This document shows positions 42,501-54,500 of a stretch of DNA of 64,000 nucleotides, piece after piece. Location of the stretch: positions 951,535 to 1,015,534 of the forward strand of contig JBAIAA010000532.1 in NCBI GenBank assembly GCA_037893245.1, in the 5' to 3' direction. Under the pieces are notes generated by a model that worked only from the letters and a program-made list of their open reading frames with translations, was not told where the DNA came from and did not search any database. The position numbers and the translations under genes were made by a program. Source of the DNA: Crossaster papposus (Eukaryota > Echinodermata > Asteroidea > Velatida > Solasteridae). Numbering within the stretch: the stretch's first letter is position 1; every line of letters begins with the position of its first letter.

Positions 42501-45500
42501 GAGTAAGATATTTCTTAATAATTTGGTAGTAAATATTTTCGATATCTGCAAATGGTGTATACTACCTTTAAACATTGGGCTCCCTAACTATTAAGAAATA
42601 TCTTACTTATTGGAAAGTAAATAATGATTGTTGGCATCCAGCAAAATTATTGCACTAGATATCCTGCCATTGTTCACAACAAAATTGAATAAAAGAATTT
42701 AAAAAATACAAGAACATGCATAAGAACCACTGCCGGTCGCCGGTTGAAAACCGCTGTCGTTTTTTTGCTTTTCTCAGCATCCATGATTGTAAAACTTTGG
42801 ACAGGTCTGTTAAACGATATTCACTATAAAATACAACCTCCCAAACCCACCCATTCCTGATAATTCAAGCAATTACCAATGGTGTATCCTACCTTTAACA
42901 CACCTCTGTCGGAGTTAATAAACTGTTAATGTTAATGTCAGTACCTGTCTGATATCCATAAACTCTTGTATTTCCTGCTCGTAGTTTGCACCATCTTCAC
43001 TGTAATGCTCAAGAATGTAATCCTTTTGAAAACAAACAAAAACCACAAATTATTCAAAGTTCTGAAAAGGAATTACACACACACACACACACACTCAGTC
43101 GTGAACCACATAACGACCGAGGATCGATATTGTGTTTTCCTTTCTTCCTTTACTTAACCCAATCCCCATTGCTTTGCCATTGCACCGTCGATCGAGGACA
43201 GAATTCGGACAAGCAAACCGTCGATCGAGGATCCTTTGTTCCCTTTGTTCTCTTTTGTGTTTCGATCCTCGATCGTAATGCAAGACAAGAACACCCAGTC
43301 GTGAACCACATAACGACCGAGGATCGATATTGTGTTTTCCTTTCTTCCTTTACTTAACCCAATCCCCATTGCTTTGCGCTTGCACCGTCGATCGAGGACA
43401 GAATTCGGACAAGCAAACCTTCGATCGAGGATCCTTTGTTCCCTTTGTTCTCTTTTGTGTTTCGATCCTCGATCGTAATGCAAGACAAGAACACCCAGTC
43501 GTGAACCACATAACGACCGAGGATCGATATTGTGTTTTCCTTTCTTCCTTTACTTAACCCAATCCCCATTGCTTTGCCATTGCACCGTCGATCGAGGACA
43601 GAATTCGGACAAGCAAACCGTCGATCGAGGATCCTTTGTTCCCTTTGTTCTCTTTTGTGTTTCGATCCTCGATCGTAATGCAAGACAAGAACACCCAGCT
43701 TTACTTTACATACGCACTGTGGACATTCCTTTGTATTCGTGTAGTTAACAAACTTTGACTAAATACTCATTTTTCTCGCTTCCCCAAAACAAATTTACCC
43801 TCAAATTAGGATTATGGGCCTCTCAGCTGTCCCTTCTATCTTTTCTATATATAACCCTAACCCGTTTTTCCTCTAGCGCTCTTTTTCGGAAACTGAAAAA
43901 CGGATTGTGGACGTGTGCAAGTCCACACACCGTAACCTCTTCCCGCATCGTGTGGACCTATATTGTTCGGAGGTCCACAGTGCGTATGCAAGACTAACTC
44001 ACACACATTGCCAGTATGATCTGAAATTCGGTACCCTCTGGAGACCTGAACACAATGTGTATAATGGAGACAAAAGGACGCCGGAGGGTAAATTTCTATA
44101 GATGAATAGGTCGCCACAGGGAATTTCACGAATTAGATTTTTGGAGTGTGCCTCAAATTACTCAAAAACTAGGTTTAGGATGTGGGTTAGGGTTAGTGAG
44201 TTAGTCTTGCATACGCACTGTGGACCTCCGAACAATATACATGTAGGTCCACACGATGCGGGAAGAGGTTACGGTTTGTGGACTTGCACACGTCCACAAT
44301 CCGTTTTTCAGTTTCCGAAAAAGAGCGCTAGAGGAAAAACGGGTTAGGGTTATATATAGAAAAGATAGAAGGGACAGCTGAGAGGCCCATAATCCAAATT
44401 TGAGGGTAAATTTGTTTTGGGGAAGCGAGAAAAATGAGTATTTAGTCAAAGTTGGTTAACTACACGAAGACAAAGGAATGTCCACAGTGCGTATGTAAGG
44501 TAAAGCTGAGTGTTTGGGTTAGGGTATGATATAGGGTATATTGGGTCGAAATTTCAACCCAGGAAATTAATTGTGGTTGAAATAGGAGCATTTTGAAAAA
44601 GGTGCCCGACTTTTTAAGCAGTTTGTACACGAGAACAAAGAGATGTCTCCACTAGGATACAAATTTGAGAGTCAATGTTCATTGGTTTAGTTTTAAAATC
44701 TTCTGCAAATACCGTATACAAATATGATTTATTATTAACCATTTCCCCCCGGATGACTGTAATATAAACGCAAAGTTTCCCCAGATTCAAACGGATGACG
44801 CATAAACACGCCACGAGCAAGGCCAGAAATATCTGTCAGCAGCGAGCAAGGCCGGAAATGCGTGGGTGTGCTTCCCGGCACTATCAGCCTGAATCCGTTC
44901 ATCAGAATCCACCAGTATACATTCTGGAGAAATCCTAAATTCATCAACAATCCACCAGCAAAAGTATGATAGATTCTGACGGATTCAGCATACCATGCTG
45001 GCACAAAAAAATATTTGGTAGTGTTTCTCCATAGAGTCTTTTAAATCCAATACCTCAAAATCCATTTTTCAGTTCTGCTCAATCCTGCAGTACTGCTAGG
45101 CCTAAAATCCTGAATCCATTAGATTCCACCGTAATCCCAATCCTCAACTCCTCCAAAACAGGAAATAGATTTTGATGGATTCTGGTACGTTAGGGTTAAT
45201 GTAGCGATGCGAAATCACGCGATCAAACAAAATGAGTCTAAATTAACCCTAATCACTTCTAAGATTCTTGTATTGTCATTTGAAGGGCACTTTAAGCTTC
45301 AATTGGTTGAAAACCCAGGCCTTGTTGATACAAATTTCAGTTGAAAGTTCTGAGATGTTGAGTAACGACACATTGTTGATCAACTCAGAGTTGAAAATTC
45401 CCCCTTTTTTCACCTGTTCCCTTTTAAATTTCAGGTTTTTTCTTCACTGTGTGAAAGATAAATAGTTTCAAATTACTTTTGGCAAAAAAACCAAAAACTC

Positions 45501-48500
45501 AAAATAATATTGAAAATTGCACCCCAGCACATATTCTGGCCCATATGTGACCCACCACCCCAAAACCAGGCTAAAGTCAAAGTTTTTCATATGAGAGATT
45601 TTTATACCATTGGATTGCTAGCGTTTTAAGCTTTAAAATGATACATCACATGCACCAGTACCGCTATGGAATGAAAAGTAACGACGCTTCAAAAAAGTGA
45701 CATTTTGTTGCCGTTCGCGGCAACAAGTTTGCTCAATTTGAGTAATAGCAACGACAACAAAAATCAGGAGAAGGCCGATATTATCACTTTCGGGGATTTT
45801 TAAAAAGGTTTAAACATGAACAGCCTATAAATTAGAGTTTTAACTAACGATTTATGAACAAAATAAAAAATCGACCGGCAACACATTTTTTGTGTACAAT
45901 GCCATATCTCAAAATGGCATTTGCCGACTTCCGTCTGGTTTTGGCCTGGTGGGTCACATATTTCAAAATCAGAATTCCTGTACGACTCATTTTGCTTGAT
46001 TGCATTCACATATGAAGAAATCACAGAAACCTGCCTCACTTTTCGATTTCAAGATAAATAATCAATAACATTCCACCGAAAACATTCTCAACCAGACACA
46101 CCCAACATCAAGCACACGCGATCGATCCAAGAATCAACAGTGATGTTTTACAATTGACGTAGAGTAGGATTCTAAAATACACTGCTGTGTGCACTGAACT
46201 CCAGCCATCTGGCAGCATTTGAAAAAATAAGTCAAGTCTATCAATATTCCCACTTGGTTTGTGCACTGAAATGTACCCAGCTGTGCTTCAAGTGAAAAAC
46301 TGTAACCAATTCAAATAGTAAATCGATTTGACTTTATCGCAAAAAAGACAGATGGTTTTAAAGGCGTTTTTATTTTTATTTTTTAAATGTATTTTGAATT
46401 TGTTAGGTTATCGTTATGTGGCACAGTGGTTGACGTCATTGTCACAATGCTGTTACTCATGGCAACGTTTTATGTGGGAGGGTGATTAGAATTATAAGCA
46501 ATGGCAAATTGAAAATTGAAATTGCTTGTTATTATACATAATCTTTGTTTTTCAAAGGACAAAATAATATGCGATGGCCCTATAGCCAAATATCTATCTC
46601 ATGACATACTCTGGGGGAATTGCCAAATTTCTAGCTTTTATTATCAGAGGCACAATTCTATCATATTTTGAACCAATATGCCTGACCTTGTACACTTGCC
46701 TTGCAAACTTGTTTCATCCTACATGTATGTACCATACATAAATTCAATGTAATGTACAGGGGGTCCCCCAAAAAAATTGTGCAAGTGGAACGCATATTTT
46801 TAATCATCAAGTTATGAAAACTGATTTCAAAAAGTTTTACACTTGGAAAGACTACAAATTAGACATTTAGATGATTGTATTTCTTCGGATTTGGTTATGT
46901 ACATCCAGAGATATAACAAATTAACTAAAGCTACCAAAAATTTGATGTCATGCCACTTTTCAGTTTGAGTATTAGGTCTAATACGAAGACAAAACATATC
47001 TCACACCCAAGAGGATTGGACTTCAAAAGAGATCAGAAAGGTGTTAAAATGTATTATGTAATAGGTCAATTGATCTTGAGATTGAATAGGTTCAGGTAAT
47101 TATGAGGAGGTTTCAATAAAAAGAAATCCATTAGGCCTACGTTCTCTACACAAAGTGTAAAATATTAGTATTGTTTTACACTTCGAAGCATTCTTTCTCT
47201 AAACGTGGCACACACTCAATTTTGAGTGCTGGCGGTTAATAATCAAACCACATGTACATACGTGTACCTATCTTTGAATTGACAAAAGAAATTGAGTAAA
47301 ACAAACAGCATCTGAAAGCTAATTCAGTTATCTTGAAGCTCGTACAAACATCACTAGCAAATGCTGAATATTTCATGAAGCAAAAGAACGCGTTCCACTT
47401 GCACCAATTTGTGATCTGTCATCACAAAATGAGCGTAAAGTCGCACGGAGTGATTTCCCAGTACGGCCAGTCAAAGTCAAAATTTGAAGGGGTGGTCGAT
47501 TTTGAGATTATATGTTTTTTTAAAGACTAAATCCCCAACAATCAATTCCCAATTTTTCAGGACGATCAGATAAAAACAAAATTAGTTTTTGAGACAATTT
47601 TGACTATGCCTTTCTATGCCTTTCACACAATTTCTCGCAAGAAATGCCTGTTTTCTCATAATCTCTGTATTAAGACTCCAGACTAAAAAATATAAATAAA
47701 AAAAATATTGAGTATCGAACCTCCAAGTGATAATTATATACCATTGGAAAGCTCTCTTTCCACAGAATTTAGAAATACCCTTATCTAAATTTTTGATTTT
47801 GCCGACTTTACGCTCATTTTGTGATGACAGGTCACATTTTTGTGAAAAAAACTGTAAATGATTTCCAGTGTGAACCCACCTGGAACGCCAGCTTGACATC
47901 CACCTCTTTGGTCTCTTTCAAGCCCAGTGGGATCAGGGGGACACTGCGCAGGAATGTATCGTTCTGATAGGCCTCCACCTCACTGTTGATCTCGGACAAC
48001 TCTTCCTTGAGAAGCTGGAGGTTAGAGTTCACAAAGCTCAGCTCCATGGCAACCTGCTCCTTGATCTTACGGTTGCTGGCCGCCCTGCAGTGGCGGGGAA
48101 AAATAAAAAGATGTCGTTTTTTTTAAAGCAGATTGAAAAAAATATTAACCCTCAACCCTGCTGAATCCAGCAGAATCCAACCAGTTGACAATTCATTTTG
48201 TTTGTACAAATGCAGAACTGGTAAAAAGAGTTTTGCCTTGCCTATTTGAATTTCAATTTCAAGGATAAGACACCATGGTTGTTGATATCAAACAAGCTTA
48301 ACCCATGTCATTAGGTCCCCAGTCTAAGAGCAATGTTTTTAAACAGAAACAGACTAGCAATTAAGTAGCTTCATTTTCAAAGAACACCATTTTGGACTCC
48401 AAATTCTAGGCCTGTTCCGGGTAAACGGGTAAACGGGTATCCGGGCACCTAAACACAGGCGTCGATATCCGGTTCCATTTTTCCCCGGTTCGGGTACATG

Positions 48501-51500
48501 CAACTTACGTTGAAAGCTTCGAAGTAACATTTAAGACCAGAATAAATATATGAATAAATAATGTCAAAAGCTAATTTGATTCATTTCCAACTTTGTACCA
48601 ACTAGGCCTGCAACGGTTACACGGTTACACGATTAACCGACCGTTAAATGGTTACATGGTTAAATTTTTCCGGTTCGGTTAACCTTTTTTTTTTTTTTTT
48701 TTTTTTTGTATAAAAAAAACCCTACTAATTGTGAACTTTGTCCGGGTTTCGTTGGAGCTTTGGTTGGGAAAAGGGATGGTTTCGTTGGAGCAGGTCACAA
48801 ATAGTACAACTGATAGCTTATCTAACATACCACATAGTCGGCCTACATTACACAAATTGATGCAGACAATTAGCAATCGCAGAACTGCGCAAATTAGCAG
48901 AGCTAAATAGATATGCATTACAGGCCCGTGCATTTTTTTAAATTTTTTTTTTTGATTTTAATTAAAATTGATTTATTATTATTATTTTTTTTTACATTGG
49001 TTACGGTTACGGTTAACCGTAACCGTAAAACATACGGTTACACGGTTAATTTAATAACCGGAAACTGACAGCCTTAGTACCAACCCGAAAGATTTATTTG
49101 TTAAGGTCAAGCTTTTTTCTGAACGTTCCACTTTCGGGTACCTGAGAACCGTGAATGCACAGGTCTACCAAATTAATTTGCCAACAAATGTTCCAGGTTT
49201 TAATGGTATAATTTTGCGCTTGATTACATTCAACCTTTTAATGAGGTTACAACTATTTTGTATTTGTCATGGGAAATGGGTTTTACAGCTGAAAAAGTCC
49301 AGACAAAAGGTCTTCTTCATTGTATACAACAAGTACTCACCATGGCATCTTGTTTTTCATGTATTTCAGCAAATCTATAATTTCAGGGTCATATTTTTGT
49401 CTGAATTTCCCACGGTAAATTGGTAAAGTGGTTCTTATGTTGTTGTATTTGTTTTTTTGCAATAGCCGTCTGGCGATTGTGATTTTTTTATTATAAAGTT
49501 CAATTTTTCGGAACAATTACAGGATATCTAGCCCCATCATTTTGCTGGATGCCTACAATCATTATTTACTTTCAAATAAGTAAGATATTTCTTAATAATT
49601 TGGTAGCAATCTTTTTTGATGTCTGCAAATGGTGTATCCTACCTTTAAGTTTGCCTAGAAATTGCTTAGGTCCTGAACAATAACACATTAAAATGCTTAA
49701 TGACAAAACTAATGTATACAATATGCTCATTATGTATACATTTTTCTTCAATTTCTAATCTGGGAAGCATTTGCTTGCAAGTAATTTCAGTTGTTTATTT
49801 GTATAAAAATGTAAGTAATTAGAAGCCTAGAAAAAGCAATTGCTAGTTTTGTATGTATTCGAACCAATGTACTGACTGAATGCAAGCAGCCTTGACTAAT
49901 CTATGACGGTACACATGGAAGGCCAGTGATAAAGAAGAAAATGACAAAAGGAATATTGTACTAGCAGTATAAAGAGTACATGTACATAGTGTACATGTAA
50001 ACTTGGTGCGAAATACGGTACCCTCCGGAGACATGAACACAATGTGTACAATGGAGACAAAACGTCTCCGGAGGGTAAATTTCTATAGATGAATATGTCT
50101 CCACTGGGAATTTCACGAATTCGATTTTTGGATTTTACTTAAATTACTCAAAAACTAGGATTAGGATGTGGGTTAGGGTTAGGCCACATAAAAAAAATTA
50201 CTTGTTTAGCGTCCCCGCCCGACCCTGAAAAACCCACCCGACCTTTTTTTTTTTTAATTTTTATTTTTTTTTAAATGCGCTAAAAGACCGCCACAGTGCA
50301 TTTTCTACTGTTGCAAACGCTAGCAGCTGAAATTTCCGGTGCCAGCGCACCTATCGGCAGAAACTTAAACAACTTGAGCCCAGGGTTCGACCTTAACGCT
50401 GGTCCGCTAGCCAAATTCTAGTCAAAACAGCGGCGATCTAGTCAAAACCCTTTCCTAAGTAGTCCGGCGGTCTAGTGAAAAAATGCAAAGATAAGCATAA
50501 GCGCACATGTCTGTAGAAGCTTATCGAAAATCGCAATACCAGTTCCTAAAAGATTACAATGACCCAACCGAGTTTCTTGAAAAGACCAACATCAAAGCCT
50601 CAGAACCGCGGCTCACCACTTCCCGAGTGACAAGATTGTTATCCAATCCTGAGGTCCAGTTAAACAAATCTTCAATTGTCATTGGGTGTTGACTTTCTTC
50701 TTTCAGCACAGGGCCTGTTTCAGCACAGACATTCTCTCAACACAAAGTGCTACTCAAAGAATGTTGTTCAGGCCCGCTTATCTCCAACAAAGATACATTG
50801 TATTTACTTACACCAACCCTTGCCAGGCAGATACAGAATTTATTTAATAGGCCCTGGTCGGTGTATTCCTGGAGTGAATTTATTTATCTCTAGACCCAAC
50901 GGATGGTCATTAAGTTGGCTGTAAGTAATTTTGCAAAAGTTTGCCGTACCTATTTACAAAATGTATTAAGATGAACAGAAAAAAAGGTTATATTCCTAAG
51001 GTTAATTTATGTTATTGTCTTTGTTTTTAAAGAAAAAAAAGGAGAAAGGATACTTAAAGACTTATTTGAATGAACTTCAAAAATGTTTCCAACCGATTTC
51101 AGGGGTAAATAATAATACGATTTATTCTTGGTTTTTCTGATATATAAGAAAATCGACATACAGGTACACCTGACAACTACAAGGCTAGCGAAATCAATTC
51201 CAGGTTTATTTAATAACATTTTATTTCTGTTTTCATTGTTTTTTAAAAAGGAAGAGAAAAAAAAATAAACGGAACCTTAACACCTTATATTTTGAGCTCC
51301 TAAACATTTTTCCAACAAATTTAGGAGCAAAATTTAATACGATTTATTTTCCGTTTTTCTTGTCTTTAACAAAAACGATATATTTCGTGGAAATTGTAAG
51401 AGCTCGTTACATTTTTTAATTTATAATGGTTCCGTGATGTAATTTTACATAATAAACGCTTTATAGTGCAAGAGAAATAAAGTAAAACCACAGGAGAAAT

Positions 51501-54500
51501 ATTCGGGAGTATTTTCCGAATATATTCCAAGTAGGGGTAAGAAATCCAGACAATGATTGACAGCTGACCTACAAAATGTATACATTGTATCAGCCAGTAG
51601 ACGTTGGAATTTCAATAGGCTGGGAAATGTCACTTTGTTTGTGGCATATAATTTACACCCAATGAAAAGAAGAGATTGTTAGAAGGAAGAACAAGATTGG
51701 ACGGTTTTTTTTATGGGATGGTTTATTTTTGAGGGGGGGGGGGAACACACAGTCAATAACGAGACTGCCTCATATATGTAAAACTATTGCATTACATTGC
51801 CTTTGAGTGCAGTTCGCCGCGGCTGCTTGCTTACAAACAAAGTAGCTTAAAATAAGAAAAAAACTTCTTTTCTTTTAAATCTTTTGACAGTTCTATTGGA
51901 TATTGTACTGTTTAACATTGAATAAAACTGTTCTTTTAAGCAAAGTTTGGAATTAAACCTTAATACATCCCCAGTATGCCATCTGAGATGTAAAGTGGGC
52001 AACATTGGTGCACGTCTTCCTCTGGTGTGGACACCCTGTATATAAAAAAAAAAAAAAAAAAAACCTCCCTCCCGACCCTAAAAATTTGAAGTGGCCGGAC
52101 GCTAAACAAGTAATTTTTTTTATGTGGCCTTAGTGTTTGGGTTAGGGTATAATATAGGGTATATTGGGTCGAAATTTCAACCCAGGAAAAAAATTATGGT
52201 TAAAATGGGAGCATTTTGAAAAACGTGCTTGACTTTCTAACCATTTTGTACACGAGAACAAAGCCATGTCTCCACAGTGATACAAAAATGTGAATGTATG
52301 TACGGATGTGTGTCATTCCCATACATACATGTATATTCCATCTACAAATATTGATTCACTGTCTTTGGTGCGCACATAAATGGACACACCCATATTTATG
52401 TACATTGTAGGGTATGTACAAATAGATACAACTTCTAGAAACACGTCAATTAATTCTTGAAATGTTATATTTTGGAATTAATTAGCGAACGTGTGTAAAG
52501 CCCATCATGCATGCAATAATTTATAACCAGCAGAGTTCTGGGGCCAATTTCATAAAACGTGCAAGCCCCCAATTTTGCTTAGCATGAAAATTCTTCCTTG
52601 GAAAAAACAGGGTTATAAACCAAAATTTTCGTAGATATAAATTGTTTGTGAATGGTATTCATCTGTTTTTTTGCTTCGAATGAAAAGCATGTGAAGTTTT
52701 GGCCGATAACCTGTTTTTACTAAGCAAGACTTTTTTGTACTAAGCAAATGTTTGTGCTTACATGTTTTATGAAATTGGCTCCAGGCTTTGGCAGCCTGTC
52801 CATTGCTCTATAGATAGTCAAACACCCAACATAATTTGTCTTTGGCAGTGAAGTCTGTTTATGTGTTCTAGTTCTACAGGTCAGCACCCGGCCGATTTCA
52901 CTAAACTCTTCGAAACTTACGATGCATTTCACGAAACAACATCGTTTGTGCGACGCGTCGTAGGTGTACTTAGAGCACAAAACAGTTGTACCGGTATGTA
53001 CTTATTCAATGCACAGTAAATAGCCGTCTGGTATTCAGCAAAAAGTCGTTAAATCTCTTCTCGTAAAGCTTCAAAAACATAAATCAAAATGGCTGACGTA
53101 CATGTATGATGCAGCTTTAAAGAAAAACAAGCTTGCTGTGGACCTCTAGCTAATTTGAAATTTCAAGTGCACTATTCAAGGTTTATTCATGAGACTACTG
53201 TATATGATGAATGTTTGATTTACAACACCCCACACATTGCCGGTATTCTAGTCTCTTTATTTCATTTTTATAGGTGTAAAACTGACTATTAAAAGACGCA
53301 TCTTTTTTTACGACGACCCAAAGACACGTCAGAACTTACGACGCGTTTCAAATCTTCGTCAAGGTAGTTACGATGTGTTACGCATCGCAAGTTTTATAAA
53401 ATGTACAGGACAAACATTGTACCATATGTTTCCAGTATTTATTTAGAGATTGTAGTGTGCCCTCCCCCCCCCCCCCCCCCCCCTCCTGACAAATATTGGG
53501 AGGACTGCATCATTCCATGATTATTCGGTGTCAAATAAGTAAATCATCCCCCCAAAAAAATGAAAATTTACAACCCGTCCCCTTCATATTATTTTAGATA
53601 TATTTTATACAAAAAAACACTGCTCAGATCCTGCTAAAACTTGAAATTGTGGCTTTTTCACCCAAAATAACTCTCTAAAATAAATATAAACTAATTTGAA
53701 GGGAATGGCCGGGGTGTAACCCATTGGGCGATTAGTGTAATGACCTGACTCAGGGCTACAACACAGTACAAGCCCATAAACTTAAGCCTGTTCAATGGCT
53801 TCCAGGAATAGAATGGGCTGCAGAAGGTCAGACCATGGTCAAACCAACACAATGTCAACAATGCCAAAATGCCTCACTTGTTATAACATACAATATAGAG
53901 AAAGGAACAGAACAAGGGTTACAATCACTCTGCATTCCTGCATGTTCGCAATTATTATGTTAAATTCCAGGAATGTGAAACCCTTAAGAATGAGTAATGT
54001 CTACAGTTTAAACCACAACCAGCACAATTATGCTGGAAGTGTGTTTACTATAAGTCATGTTACACTTCACATGTTTATAAATTTTACCACAAACCACAGG
54101 CATGTGTGGTAGGGGTAGTCCATACACTGGAACCATAGACATGGAAAAAACCCAAAAAAACCCTCCATATGTCTATGCTGGAACCACCATGCATGGGCTG
54201 TGCTAGGAAGAAATCCATGAAGGGCAGCCAACAGTGTTCAATAAAATGGAAGTTACACAAGTGGAACTGACTTTTAATTTTAAAAATTTCATAATGAAAT
54301 GATAGTAAAATATCCCTCACCCCCCAATTTGTACAATGTACATGTTATAAAATGGTATAATGTAACCGAATGAGAATATTGATGGCAGTTGATCTACATC
54401 ATAGAGCTATATTAAATTACTAGAGCGCTAACTATTCATTCTTACTCGCGGAGATACTTTGAATCCATTCTGCACGCAGACATTTTAAATTCATGTGCGT

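Noticed and set aside
44160-44200. Telomeric repeat (TTAGGG)n
   Set aside because: Only about two adjacent units occur, inside dispersed repeats at several places; this is not a telomere or clear interstitial telomeric array.
53795-54112. 105-codon plus-strand frame
   Set aside because: Its first part lies in a direct repeat whose second copy (59650-59785) does not preserve the frame, and there is no splice context.
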